Positions 45,599 through 53,879 of a DNA stretch of 64,000 nt are shown here, one piece after another. The first letter of the stretch is position 1, and the number at the start of each line of letters is the position of its first letter. This stretch comes from Rhodospirillales bacterium. GTDB lineage: Bacteria > Pseudomonadota > Alphaproteobacteria > Rhodospirillales > JAPHRK01. The position numbers and the translations under genes are program-made. The notes under the pieces are model-generated. The model searched no databases, had not been told where the DNA came from, and was given only the letters and a program-made list of their open reading frames with translations. Location of the stretch: positions 62,001 to 126,000 of the forward strand of contig JAPHRK010000009.1 in the NCBI GenBank assembly GCA_026196105.1, given 5' to 3'.

Positions 45599-46276
45599 AT
45601 GACAAATTTTTCCGGCCATAACTTAACCTGTTTACGTGGCGAACGCCTCGTCTTTAAGGGACTCGATTTTTCAATCGAAGCCGGAGATGCGCTTGTTCTG
45701 ATCGGACCCAACGGTAGTGGTAAGTCAAGTTTACTGCGGATGCTAGCTGGTTTGCTTAAGCCCTATGGTGGCGATATGACCTGGGATAGTGAAAGTGTGG
45801 GGGAAGAACCCGAGCAGCACCGAGGCCGACTCCATTATGTGGGCCACCATGATTGTGTGAAAGCTGTGCTGACCGTGGAAGAGAATCTGACTTTCTGGGC
45901 CCGGATGCATGACAAAAACGTTGATGCTGAAGCTAAAGTTGCTTCGGCCCTTGATACCTTGTCGATCTCTCATTTGGCGGATGTCCCAGGACGTTTTTTA
46001 TCAGCAGGGCAAAAGCGTCGGGCGAACTTAGCACGAATCATGGCCGCTGACGCCCCCCTCTGGCTCTTGGATGAACCGATTACGGCCTTGGATAAAGAGT
46101 CCATCACTAAGCTAGAGCGCACTATGGCAGACCATCGTCAAAATGGTGGCATGATTGTTCTGTCTACCCATTCTGAAATCACTCTGGAAAACCCTAAAAT
46201 TCTTGATTTAGCAGATTTTGCTATTGGTTTTGGCGAAGGCTTTTATGACGATGATGAAGAGGATTTAGTGTTTTGA
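45599..46276 (+). CDS. ccmA: Heme exporter ATPase CcmA
   Basis: A 225-residue ABC ATPase of the CcmABCD complex, needed to release heme-bound CcmE during cytochrome c maturation. Walker A is GPNGSGKSS, the signature is LSAGQKRR, and Walker B is LWLLDEP. The acidic C-terminal extension (EDLVF) is slightly longer than usual. ATG 45599 fits the family's NLTCLRGERLVF opening. It overlaps ccmB by 4 bases. Confidence 0.94.
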   Translation: MTNFSGHNLTCLRGERLVFKGLDFSIEAGDALVLIGPNGSGKSSLLRMLAGLLKPYGGDMTWDSESVGEEPEQHRGRLHYVGHHDCVKAVLTVEENLTFWARMHDKNVDAEAKVASALDTLSISHLADVPGRFLSAGQKRRANLARIMAADAPLWLLDEPITALDKESITKLERTMADHRQNGGMIVLSTHSEITLENPKILDLADFAIGFGEGFYDDDEEDLVF

Positions 46277-46938
46277 ACAGCTTCCTCTTCATGGTGCGCC
46301 GGGACTTGCGCCTCGCGCTTAGGCAAAGCAGCGATAATGTTATGGTCGTTATGTTCTTTGTCCTTTGTGCAGTGCTGTTCCCCTTTGGCGTGGGACCAGA
46401 GCTCGGCATTTTAGAACGTATTAGCGCCGGGGTTATTTGGGTTGGGGCTTTGTTGGCCTCAATGCTTTCCTTAGAGCGTCTTTTCCAGACCGACTATGAA
46501 GATGGCAGTTTGGAGTTAATGGCTCTGACCCCTGCACCCCTTGAAATATTGGTTTTGGCTAAAGTTGCCGCTCATTGGTTGACCACGGGTCTGCCTCTTA
46601 TCTTAGCCTCGCCTTTGTTAGCTGTTCTATTAAATATGGACTCCGATGGATATGGGGTCCTTCTATTGGCTTTGTTATTAGGAACACCGACCCTTAGCTT
46701 GATTGGGGCAGTCGGTGCAGCTCTTATACTTGGCGCGCGCCGAGGTGGGGTTTTGATCTCTCTCTTGGTCTTACCGCTCTATGTCCCTGTGCTGATTTTT
46801 GGCGTGAGTGCGGTTGATGCCGCCATTGGGGGCTTTGAATATAAAGCCCAACTTTTCATTCTTGGAGGGTTGCTTATGGGTACTCTTCCGCTAGCCCCTT
46901 GGGGGGCCGCTGCAGCCCTCCGTCAGTCGTTGGAATAA
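46273..46938 (+). CDS. ccmB: Heme exporter membrane subunit CcmB
   Basis: A 221-residue inner-membrane protein with six helices, partner of CcmA. The opening MVRRDLRLALRQSSDNVMVV and FQTDYEDGSLELMALTPAPLE are characteristic. It starts with TTG or equivalent overlapping the ccmA stop. It is followed by a 106-base gap, unusual in this otherwise tight operon, that contains a coupled short reading frame. Confidence 0.94.
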   Translation: MNSFLFMVRRDLRLALRQSSDNVMVVMFFVLCAVLFPFGVGPELGILERISAGVIWVGALLASMLSLERLFQTDYEDGSLELMALTPAPLEILVLAKVAAHWLTTGLPLILASPLLAVLLNMDSDGYGVLLLALLLGTPTLSLIGAVGAALILGARRGGVLISLLVLPLYVPVLIFGVSAVDAAIGGFEYKAQLFILGGLLMGTLPLAPWGAAAALRQSLE

Positions 46939-46949
46939 AGAGGGTGAAG

Positions 46950-47048
46950 ATGGGAAAACACATTTGTTCATATCTTGACCACAATCATTGGATACTTTGC
47001 CGTCTTGCCGCTAAAACAGCCGCGCAATTAACTCGTGGACCGCTATGA
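46950..47048 (+). CDS. Possible 32-residue peptide between ccmB and ccmC
   Basis: ATG 46950 follows GAGGGTGAAG, a good ribosome site, and the frame ends in TGA overlapping the ccmC ATG (ATGA), the arrangement used for translational coupling. The product starts MGKHICSYLDHNHWILCRL and has no resemblance I know. It may be a leader peptide controlling ccmC translation rather than a functional protein. Evidence is positional only. Confidence 0.4.
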   Translation: MGKHICSYLDHNHWILCRLAAKTAAQLTRGPL

Positions 47049-47773
47049 AACGTATAGATCGCTTTGCTAACCCCAATAAGTTTATGAAACTGGCCAAGGC
47101 CATTACCCCTTGGGCTGCCTGGTCGACTGTGGGATTCCTTGCTGCTGGACTTTATTTAGGCTTGTTTGATTCCCCTGCTGATTATCAACAAGGTGAGACT
47201 GTTCGCATGATGTATGTGCATGTGCCCTCAGCTTGGATGGCAATGTTTTGTTATGTAGGTGTGGCGGTTTCAAGTGCAGTCGGATTGATCTGGAAACATC
47301 CGCTTGCGGACTTGGCGGCAAAAGCTACCTCACCTGTAGGAGCTGCTTTCTGTTTCTTAGCATTGCTTACAGGGTCCCTGTGGGGCAAGCCTATGTGGGG
47401 GACTTGGTGGGTATGGGATGCGCGTCTGACCTCTATGTTGATCTTGCTCTTCTTATATTTAGGGCACATGGCCCTGCTGAATGCCTTTGATGACCAAACC
47501 CGCGCCATGCGCGCAGCTTCGATCTTGGCGTTGGTCGGTGTGATCAATATCCCGATCATCAAATGGTCTGTTGATTGGTGGAATACCCTTCACCAACCTG
47601 CCTCCGTGGTGAAAATGGATGGCCCTGCTATTCATCCGGATATGCTTTGGCCCCTCTTGTTAATGGCTATAGGCTTTACCACTTTCTATATCTGGGTTGC
47701 CTTGTTGCGTATCAGGCAAGAAATTATTGCAAATAAAATTCGAGCTATTCGGCTACGGCAAGTGAATGGGTGA
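47045..47773 (+). CDS. ccmC: Heme-handling membrane protein CcmC
   Basis: A 242-residue protein with six helices that loads heme onto CcmE. The tryptophan-rich WGTWWVWDARLTSMLILL motif is the heme-binding signature, and conserved His residues in VHVPSAWM and LHQPASV flank it. ATG 47045 is overlapped by the stop of the preceding short frame. It overlaps the start of ccmD. Confidence 0.95.
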   Translation: MKRIDRFANPNKFMKLAKAITPWAAWSTVGFLAAGLYLGLFDSPADYQQGETVRMMYVHVPSAWMAMFCYVGVAVSSAVGLIWKHPLADLAAKATSPVGAAFCFLALLTGSLWGKPMWGTWWVWDARLTSMLILLFLYLGHMALLNAFDDQTRAMRAASILALVGVINIPIIKWSVDWWNTLHQPASVVKMDGPAIHPDMLWPLLLMAIGFTTFYIWVALLRIRQEIIANKIRAIRLRQVNG

Positions 47774-48008
47774 CGGTATGGAAAGTATATCTGAGTATAT
47801 AAATATGGGCGGTCATGGCGGGTATATTTGGCCTGCTTATGGAGCAACTCTTCTCGTAATGGTGGCTTTGCTCGTAACTAGCATTCGTGGCCTTAAAGCC
47901 GACGAAAATACCTTAAAGCTTTTACAAGCGGATAATGGAGGACGTCGCCGTCGTCCAGCACCATCTGCTGAAGAAACCGATAAATCTGATCAGGAAGACG
48001 CCTCATGA
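47766..48008 (+). CDS. ccmD: Small membrane protein CcmD
   Basis: An 80-residue single-helix protein that stabilises the CcmABC-CcmE assembly. SEYINMGGHGGYIWPAYGATLL is the classical CcmD N-terminus, followed by a charged tail (RRRRPAPSAEE), longer than in many CcmD. ATG 47778 is an equally good start. The stop overlaps the ccmE ATG by 4 bases. Confidence 0.9.
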   Translation: MGDGMESISEYINMGGHGGYIWPAYGATLLVMVALLVTSIRGLKADENTLKLLQADNGGRRRRPAPSAEETDKSDQEDAS

Positions 48009-48460
48009 AGCGCAAGCATCGCCGACTAAGTTTTGTTGCCCTCGCCCTGCTTGCTCTTGGGGCTGCTGTGGCTTTGGTTATGGCTGCCTTTGAAGAAAAT
48101 ATTGTTTTCTTCTTCAGTCCGACAGAAATGGGCCAAAAGGAAGTCGACCCAACTCAACGCCTCCGCCTTGGAGGGTTGGTTGAAGAAGGGTCTATTACGA
48201 AAGCTGCTGACGGGGTGACGGTTCAATTCGTCGTAACCGATACAGTGAATACAATTCCTGTAGAATTCAGAGGCATTTTGCCTGACCTGTTTAGAGAAGG
48301 CCAAGGGGTTGTCTGTGAAGGTAGGTTGATCAACGGCGTCTTTAAGGCCGATGAAGTCCTTGCCAAGCACGATGAGAACTACATGCCGCCAGAAGTTGCT
48401 CAGGCACTTAAAGATGCGGAACATTGGAAAGAGAAAATGCAAGATAGTAAGGCTGAATAA
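48005..48460 (+). CDS. ccmE: Heme chaperone CcmE
   Basis: A 151-residue periplasmic heme carrier held by an N-terminal helix (LSFVALALLALGAAVALVM). The histidine that binds heme covalently lies in EVLAKHDENYMPPE. An OB-like beta barrel lies between. It ends 2 bases before ccmF. Confidence 0.95.
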   Translation: MKRKHRRLSFVALALLALGAAVALVMAAFEENIVFFFSPTEMGQKEVDPTQRLRLGGLVEEGSITKAADGVTVQFVVTDTVNTIPVEFRGILPDLFREGQGVVCEGRLINGVFKADEVLAKHDENYMPPEVAQALKDAEHWKEKMQDSKAE

Positions 48461-48462
48461 TC

Positions 48463-50436
48463 ATGATTGTTGAATTAGGCCATTTCGCTCTCGTTCTAGG
48501 ATTTGTAATCGCCATAGTGCAAGGCACTGTTCCTTTGGTCGGGGCAGCGAACGGCAATAACCGGTGGATGGCCTTAGCTGGCCCCGCTTCTCTTGGCCAA
48601 TTGCTTTGTGTCACCGTGGCCTTTGCTGCTTTGACCTACGCTTATCTTGTCTCGGACTTCTCAGTTCTTAACGTGATCCAGAACTCCCATACTTCTAAGC
48701 CTACGCTGTATAAGGTTTCTGGCGTTTGGGGGAACCATGAAGGCTCCATGTTGCTGTGGGTTCTTATTCTTGCCTTGTTTGGCTATGCCGTTGCTTTGTT
48801 TGGTCGTAATTTACCAAAATCTCTGAAATCTCGGGTGCTCGGTGTTCAAGCGCTGGTTACTGTCGGCTTTTATCTGTTTATCCTGCTGACTTCTAATCCA
48901 TTTGATCGGGTTATGTCTCCGCCGATTGATGGAGAAAGCCTTAATCCGATGTTGCAAGACCCCGGTCTCGCCTTCCATCCACCTTTCCTCTATCTCGGCT
49001 ATGTTGGTTTTTCAATATCTTTCTCCTTTGCTATTGCGGCTTTGCTGGAAGGTCGTGTTGATGCAGCTTGGGCAAGATGGGTTCGGCCTTGGGCACTTGC
49101 TGCTTGGTCTTTCCTTACGGTGGGAATCGTTCTTGGTTCCTGGTGGGCCTACTATGAACTTGGTTGGGGTGGCTGGTGGTTCTGGGATCCGGTTGAGAAC
49201 GCTTCCTTCTTGCCTTGGTTAGCAGGAACCGCGTTGCTGCACTCAGCCATCGTGGCTGAAAAGCGCGATACCATGAAATCTTGGACTATTTTCCTGGCGA
49301 TTATGGCTTTCTCTCTGAGTCTCCTCGGGACTTTCCTCGTACGTTCCGGGGTGCTGACTTCAGTTCATGCCTTTGCCACTGATCCTAGTCGGGGTGTGTT
49401 TATTTTGATTCTGCTAATCATTACCATTGGTGGGTCATTTGCTTTGTTCGCTTGGCGTGGACCTTCGATTAAATCTGGAGGTTTGTTCAAACCAGTTTCT
49501 CGTGAAGGCGGGTTGTTGGTTAACAACTTATTGCTGACCACAGCGACCTTTGTCGTGTTGCTGGGGACTTTATATCCTCTGTTCATTGATGCCTTGGAGC
49601 TAGGTAAAGTTTCTGTCGGAGCCCCTTTCTTTGAAGCAGCTTTTATTCCGATAATGATTCCCTTGGTTGTTGTCATGGCAGCCGGGCCTTTCATGTCATG
49701 GAAACGGGCTGATTTAAAAGTAACTTTGCGTAAACTCGCTCTTACTTTTGTTTTATTTGCTCTTGCGGTTGCAGGGACATTATATGCTCGCCCAGATTCA
49801 ACGTTCCTCGCAGCCTTTGGTATTGGCTTGGCTGTTTGGCTTGGGTTTGGAACCCTTACTGAGTTCGCCGGACGGATTAAACTTTTTAAAGCGCCACTTG
49901 GTGAGAGCTTGCGTCGTTTGGGGCAGATGCCCCGAGCCAGTTGGGGGATGTCCATCGCCCACTTTAGTCTAGCAATTGGCATTGTTGGGATGGTTGGGGC
50001 TTCGTCTTGGAAGATTGAATCGATCCAAGTGATGAAGCCTGGCGATACCGTAGACGTTTCTGGCTATACCTATACCTTTGATGGTGTTCGGGATGTCATG
50101 GGGCCTAACTACTCAGCTTTACGAGGCAGCTTTACGGTAACTCGTGACGGTGAAACTATCGTTACCCTCCGTCCTGAAAAACGTGTTTATACGGTTAGTA
50201 AACAACCTACCACTGAAGCCGGAATTCATACCATGTTCTCGGGCGACCTCTATGCGGTTGTTGGTGATCCATCGGGTGATGAAGGCGGTTTTGTTACGCG
50301 CCTTTACTTTAATCCCTTGGTCGTTTGGATGTGGATTGGTACCGTTTTCATGGTTCTTGGTGGGGTAATCAGTCTTACTGACCGCCGCCTCAGGGTTGGC
50401 ACACCAAAGAAAAAAGCTGCAGAGGGGGCGAAGTAA
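48463..50436 (+). CDS. ccmF: Heme lyase subunit CcmF
   Basis: A 657-residue polytopic protein that, with CcmH and CcmI, ligates heme to apocytochromes. GGWWFWDPVENASFLPWL is the WWD heme-binding motif; many helices surround it, and His residues occur in NHEGSMLLWVL and HSAIVAEK. The C-terminal periplasmic loop and last helix are complete. Next gene is ccmG after 4 bases. Confidence 0.96.
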   Translation: MIVELGHFALVLGFVIAIVQGTVPLVGAANGNNRWMALAGPASLGQLLCVTVAFAALTYAYLVSDFSVLNVIQNSHTSKPTLYKVSGVWGNHEGSMLLWVLILALFGYAVALFGRNLPKSLKSRVLGVQALVTVGFYLFILLTSNPFDRVMSPPIDGESLNPMLQDPGLAFHPPFLYLGYVGFSISFSFAIAALLEGRVDAAWARWVRPWALAAWSFLTVGIVLGSWWAYYELGWGGWWFWDPVENASFLPWLAGTALLHSAIVAEKRDTMKSWTIFLAIMAFSLSLLGTFLVRSGVLTSVHAFATDPSRGVFILILLIITIGGSFALFAWRGPSIKSGGLFKPVSREGGLLVNNLLLTTATFVVLLGTLYPLFIDALELGKVSVGAPFFEAAFIPIMIPLVVVMAAGPFMSWKRADLKVTLRKLALTFVLFALAVAGTLYARPDSTFLAAFGIGLAVWLGFGTLTEFAGRIKLFKAPLGESLRRLGQMPRASWGMSIAHFSLAIGIVGMVGASSWKIESIQVMKPGDTVDVSGYTYTFDGVRDVMGPNYSALRGSFTVTRDGETIVTLRPEKRVYTVSKQPTTEAGIHTMFSGDLYAVVGDPSGDEGGFVTRLYFNPLVVWMWIGTVFMVLGGVISLTDRRLRVGTPKKKAAEGAK

Positions 50437-50440
50437 GCTT

Positions 50441-50980
50441 ATGAAGCAACGTATTTTTTACTTGCTCCCCCTCAGTGTTTTTCTGATTCTGGCGATTTAT
50501 TTTGCCGTGGGTTTGACCAAGGACCCGCGCAGACTGCCTTCGGCTTTGATTGATCGGGCTGTACCCGCTTTCGATCTGGAACCAATTCAAGGCCATGACC
50601 GAGGCTTTAAAAGCACAGACCTTTTAGGGCAGGTTTCTCTGGTCAATGTATTTGGCTCTTGGTGTGTTGCCTGTTTAGCAGAACACCCGTTCCTCATAGA
50701 GCTAAAGGAGACCAAAGCCATTCCGATTTATGGGTTAAATTGGAGAGAAACCTCTCCTGATGCTGCAATAAAATGGCTGAAGCGTCATGGGGACCCTTAT
50801 ACCTTGATTGGTAATGATGCCGATAGCCGAGTGGCGATTGACTTTGGGGTTACGGGTGCACCGGAAAGTTTCATTGTCGATAAGCAAGGAACGGTTCGTT
50901 ACAAACATGTTGGACCAATCTATCCAGATATCTGGGAAAAAACGTTATTGCCTATTGTTGAGGCCTTAAGAAAAGAATGA
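50441..50980 (+). CDS. ccmG: Periplasmic thioredoxin-like CcmG (DsbE)
   Basis: A 179-residue thiol-disulfide protein anchored by an N-terminal helix (IFYLLPLSVFLILAIYFAVG). It keeps apocytochrome c Cys reduced. The active site is WCVACLAEHP (CVAC rather than the more common CxPC). The cis-Pro loop appears as GVTGAPESFIVDKQG. ATG 50441 gives a normal anchor; an upstream in-frame start would overlap ccmF. The stop overlaps ccmH. Confidence 0.92.
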   Translation: MKQRIFYLLPLSVFLILAIYFAVGLTKDPRRLPSALIDRAVPAFDLEPIQGHDRGFKSTDLLGQVSLVNVFGSWCVACLAEHPFLIELKETKAIPIYGLNWRETSPDAAIKWLKRHGDPYTLIGNDADSRVAIDFGVTGAPESFIVDKQGTVRYKHVGPIYPDIWEKTLLPIVEALRKE

Positions 50981-51456
50981 AAACCATGAGAAAGCTTTTC
51001 CTGTCCCTCTTATTTGTGGCCATTGCCTTTCCGGCCTTTGCCTTAAATCCTGATGAAGTGCTCAAAGATCCGGTTTTAGAAAACCGAGCTCGAGAACTGA
51101 GTAAAGAAATTCGTTGTGTGGTTTGTCAAAACCAATCTATTGATGACTCAGATGCCGAACTAGCTCGAGACCTTCGAATTGTGGTAAGGGAACGTTTGGT
51201 TGAGGGCGATAGCGATGACCAGGTCATAGAGTTTTTGGTTACCCGTTACGGAGACTTTGTTCTTCTAAGACCGCCTTTTCAGGCCAGCACCTATTTTCTG
51301 TGGCTTAGCCCGGTCTTTATTCTATTCCTTGGTATTTTCGCTATTATTACTTTCTTTAAAAGGAAAGCAGATAGCATTAACTCTCTCGCAGACCCCCTGT
51401 CTGCTGAAGAAGAAAAACGACTTAAAGCCTTGTTGGGGAGCGAAGAGTCCAAATGA
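50977..51456 (+). CDS. ccmH: Cytochrome c maturation protein CcmH
   Basis: A 159-residue protein with a signal sequence (LFLSLLFVAIAFPAFA), the redox motif RCVVCQNQSIDDSDAELA and a C-terminal membrane helix (FLWLSPVFILFLGIFAIITF). It takes part in heme ligation with CcmF. It overlaps both ccmG and ccmI by 4 bases. The single-domain form is usual when ccmI is separate. Confidence 0.95.
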   Translation: MKTMRKLFLSLLFVAIAFPAFALNPDEVLKDPVLENRARELSKEIRCVVCQNQSIDDSDAELARDLRIVVRERLVEGDSDDQVIEFLVTRYGDFVLLRPPFQASTYFLWLSPVFILFLGIFAIITFFKRKADSINSLADPLSAEEEKRLKALLGSEESK

Positions 51457-52877
51457 GTTTTTTCATAGTAGCGTCGATCCTACTTTTCATTGTTGTTCTG
51501 GGAATTATTGCGATTCCTTTGCTGAGAAATGAAGACGAAAACGAGCCCACCCGTAAAGATTTTGATCTTTCCCTTTATAGAGACCAGTTAGCCGAGATTG
51601 ATCGGGACATGGAACAGGGCCAGATCAACGAAGAACAAGCCAGAGGTGCACGAGCTGAATTGCAAAGGCGTTTGCTGGCGGCTGAAGCCGCTGATGAAGT
51701 GAGTGCTCAATCAGCCTCGATGCCAGCTAAAGGTATGTTTGTGGCTGTTGCTGCTTTTATCTTTGTCACTTCTATTGGCTTCTATTGGGTGGTTGGTTCT
51801 CCTGGTCGACCTGATTTGCCTATGGCGATGCGTAATGTTGAAAAAGAGCAAGATAACGCGCAAATCGATCAGATGAAGGAGATGATCGCGACTTTGGCTG
51901 AGAAGCTTAAGAGTGAGCCTGAAAATCATGAAGGTTGGCAAATGCTTGGTCGCTCTTATCGGGCTATGGACCGTTTTCAAGAAGCCGCAGACGCTTTTAA
52001 AAAAGCGGTTGACCTTTCAAAGGGGTCTGCTGAAGATTTAACCAACTACGGCGAAATGGTCATGTTCGCCGCTCAAGGCAAAGTGAGTGAAGAAGTTTTT
52101 AACGCTTTCCTACAAGCTCATAAAAACGAACCTGATAATCCTAAGGCATGGTTTTACTATGCCGTTGCTCTCGGTGAACGAGGTGATAAAAAAGAGGCGC
52201 TTCAGGAATGGGTCAATATGGCTTCAACAGCTGGACCAGATGCTGGATGGCTCCCTCAAGTTCAGGAGCGTATTCAAACGGTTTCAAGAGAAATTGGCAT
52301 TGATCCCAAATCCTTAAAGCCGACCATTGAGCAGATGACACAAGCGCCTGTGCCCCCTTCTGCTTCGACAGAAGCTCCGAAAGGACCAACTCAAGCAGAT
52401 ATGAGTGCTGCCGCTGCTATGACACCAGCAGAACGCCAAGCGATGATACGTTCAATGGTTGATGGGTTAGCTGAAAAACTGAAGCAGTCACCAGATGACC
52501 TTCAAGGTTGGCTCCGTCTTGGTCGGTCACGTTTACAACTCAATCAATTTGTTGAAGCCAAAGAAGCTTTTGCCAATGCAGCACGTCTCGCCCCTAAAGA
52601 CCCGGCCGTCCTAACCGAATATGCCTCATCAATTCTTACTGCAGCCCCTAACCCAAAAATTTTGGAAAAGGAAATGATCGATATCATTAAGCGCATTGAA
52701 GACATTGATCCAGAAGACGGCAATGTTATGTGGTATTTAGGGCTATGGGAAAAACAGAATGATCATCCTGAAGGGGCTAGAAAATATTGGGAACGCTTGC
52801 TCTCAAAACTCACCCCTGAGACAATGCCATGGATGCGTTTGAAAACCCAAATTGATGGGTTGAGTGCAAGTAAGTAA
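51453..52877 (+). CDS. ccmI: Apocytochrome chaperone CcmI
   Basis: A 474-residue protein with two N-terminal membrane helices (about 1-22 and 95-113) separated by a cytosolic loop with LYRDQLAEIDRDMEQGQI. TPR repeats follow in the periplasm (GWQMLGRSYRAMDRFQEAAD and GWLRLGRSRLQLNQFVEAKE). Two TPR blocks separated by a Pro/Ala linker suggest a duplicated domain. It binds apocytochrome C-termini and delivers them to CcmFH. Last gene of ccmABCDEFGHI. Confidence 0.93.
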   Translation: MSFFIVASILLFIVVLGIIAIPLLRNEDENEPTRKDFDLSLYRDQLAEIDRDMEQGQINEEQARGARAELQRRLLAAEAADEVSAQSASMPAKGMFVAVAAFIFVTSIGFYWVVGSPGRPDLPMAMRNVEKEQDNAQIDQMKEMIATLAEKLKSEPENHEGWQMLGRSYRAMDRFQEAADAFKKAVDLSKGSAEDLTNYGEMVMFAAQGKVSEEVFNAFLQAHKNEPDNPKAWFYYAVALGERGDKKEALQEWVNMASTAGPDAGWLPQVQERIQTVSREIGIDPKSLKPTIEQMTQAPVPPSASTEAPKGPTQADMSAAAAMTPAERQAMIRSMVDGLAEKLKQSPDDLQGWLRLGRSRLQLNQFVEAKEAFANAARLAPKDPAVLTEYASSILTAAPNPKILEKEMIDIIKRIEDIDPEDGNVMWYLGLWEKQNDHPEGARKYWERLLSKLTPETMPWMRLKTQIDGLSASK

Positions 52878-53065
52878 GGGAATAACCATAAGTTCAGAAT
52901 TTGCACCTCTAGAGTAAAACTCCGAGTCGCGGCAAGAATAGTTGCAAGTTAAAATTATTAAAAAAATAGAAAGTGTAAATAGTGGGTTTTTTTGCTGCTT
53001 TAGCTGAAAATCTAGTATCGTATCAGGGTAATAAGACATTTTTATTGCTGCAGTGCACAATAATG

Positions 53066-53094
53066 TTGATATTTTTGCCTAATTCGGTTATATT
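53066..53094 (+). promoter_or_regulatory. Near-consensus sigma-70 promoter
   Basis: TTGATA, 17 bases, TATATT. Transcription is expected to start near 53101. Confidence 0.65.
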
Positions 53095-53118
53095 CTTATC
53101 TGTTGGCTTGAACGCTGA

Positions 53119-53149
53119 ACGGCTGAAGAGAATTCAGGCCGTTTTCTTT
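53119..53149 (+). terminator. Terminator or attenuator hairpin close to the promoter
   Basis: ACGGCTGAA pairs with TTCAGGCCGT (one bulged base) around GAGAA, then TTTTCTTT. With the promoter at 53066-53094 it would give an RNA of only about 45-50 nt unless read through. Confidence 0.6.
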
Positions 53150-53369
53150 ATGCGCGAAGCCATAAAAATCTAATTTATGAGCCCTGTGGATTTCAAATTT
53201 TGCAGGGGTTAATGAGTGGCAAAATACTCTGGATTGCCAGAGGTATTTTAATCGCTTGTCCGCTGGGAAGTACAAACCTGCTTTCCGTAAAAACAAATAA
53301 CCATTGTCGTACGTTACGTACGTTTGATAGGTTTTGCGACTAAAGGTCGCTAAAATTAGGAGGGAAGAT

Positions 53370-53549
53370 ATGGATACCTCTCTCGTCAAATATTTGACCG
53401 AGACGGCCTCTGAGCTGGTAGAAAAAGCACAAAGTGCCCCAAGCGCAGTTGCTAGCGAAATGCTACTTGAGGCAAGTGAATTGAATTACCTTGCAGCTCG
53501 CGTTGCCAGCAAGGTTACTGTTGAAACACACACAAAATTAGCGGCATAA
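53370..53549 (+). CDS. Small helical protein, unknown
   Basis: A 59-residue protein, MDTSLVKYLTETASELVEKA at the start and rich in Ala, Glu and Leu, predicted to be helical and soluble. The start is fixed by the excellent ribosome site AGGAGGGA ending 4 bases before ATG 53370; a longer in-frame reading from 53334 would run through a leader stem. It is followed 4 bases later by a zinc-ribbon gene. Family not recognised. Confidence 0.7.
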   Translation: MDTSLVKYLTETASELVEKAQSAPSAVASEMLLEASELNYLAARVASKVTVETHTKLAA

Positions 53550-53553
53550 AACC

Positions 53554-53718
53554 ATGGCATCAAAGTCTGAAAACAATAAGAAACCCCAATCTGACCGTAA
53601 GGAAGATCGGAAAAAACGTAAATGTCTAATGTGTTCACAGCCTTTTGTTTCTGAGCACACAGGCCACCGTGTCTGCCAACCTTGCAAAAGTACATCTGCA
53701 TGGCGGGGTGGTGCTTAA
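53554..53718 (+). CDS. Small zinc-ribbon protein
   Basis: A 54-residue protein with a basic, Lys-rich N-terminus (DRKEDRKKRK), then CLMC and CQPC spaced to bind one zinc, ending TSAWRGGA. The layout fits a small nucleic-acid-binding zinc ribbon of a type common in alphaproteobacteria; its role is not known to me. It lies 4 bases downstream of the small helical protein gene and ends before a terminator, so the two form an operon. Confidence 0.72.
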   Translation: MASKSENNKKPQSDRKEDRKKRKCLMCSQPFVSEHTGHRVCQPCKSTSAWRGGA

Positions 53719-53753
53719 GTTATAAGCACCTTAAAATAATCAATTTTTCAAAA

Positions 53754-53793
53754 GCCGGATTTCCAGTTACGTGGAATCCGGTTTTTTGTTTTT
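53754..53793 (+). terminator. Rho-independent terminator after the zinc-ribbon gene
   Basis: CCGGATTTCCA pairs with TGGAATCCGG (one bulge) around GTTACG, followed by TTTTTTGTTTTT. Confidence 0.88.
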
Positions 53794-53879
53794 AAACACT
53801 TTTGATTAATTTGTGTTAACTTGAATTAACCTTATAGTATGCGATAGTTACACAAGTACTGTTAATTTAAAGGGACCTA

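Larger units (their letters stand above)
52878..53369. other. Gene-free 492 bp with promoter, terminator and hairpins
   Basis: Contains a near-consensus promoter (53066-53094), a terminator 25 bases after its predicted start (53119-53149), a second hairpin AAAATACTCTGG/CCAGAGGTATTTT (53221-53249), two CGTACG units separated by TTA (53308-53322) and a small GCGAC/GTCGC stem (53336-53350) just before a strong ribosome site. It looks like a structured leader for the small genes at 53370, with or without a separate short RNA. Confidence 0.55.

Noticed and set aside
53308..53322. Two CGTACG units as a possible recombination or methylation site.
   Set aside because: Short self-complementary hexamers in a leader; no paired site elsewhere was noticed, so there is no support for a special role.
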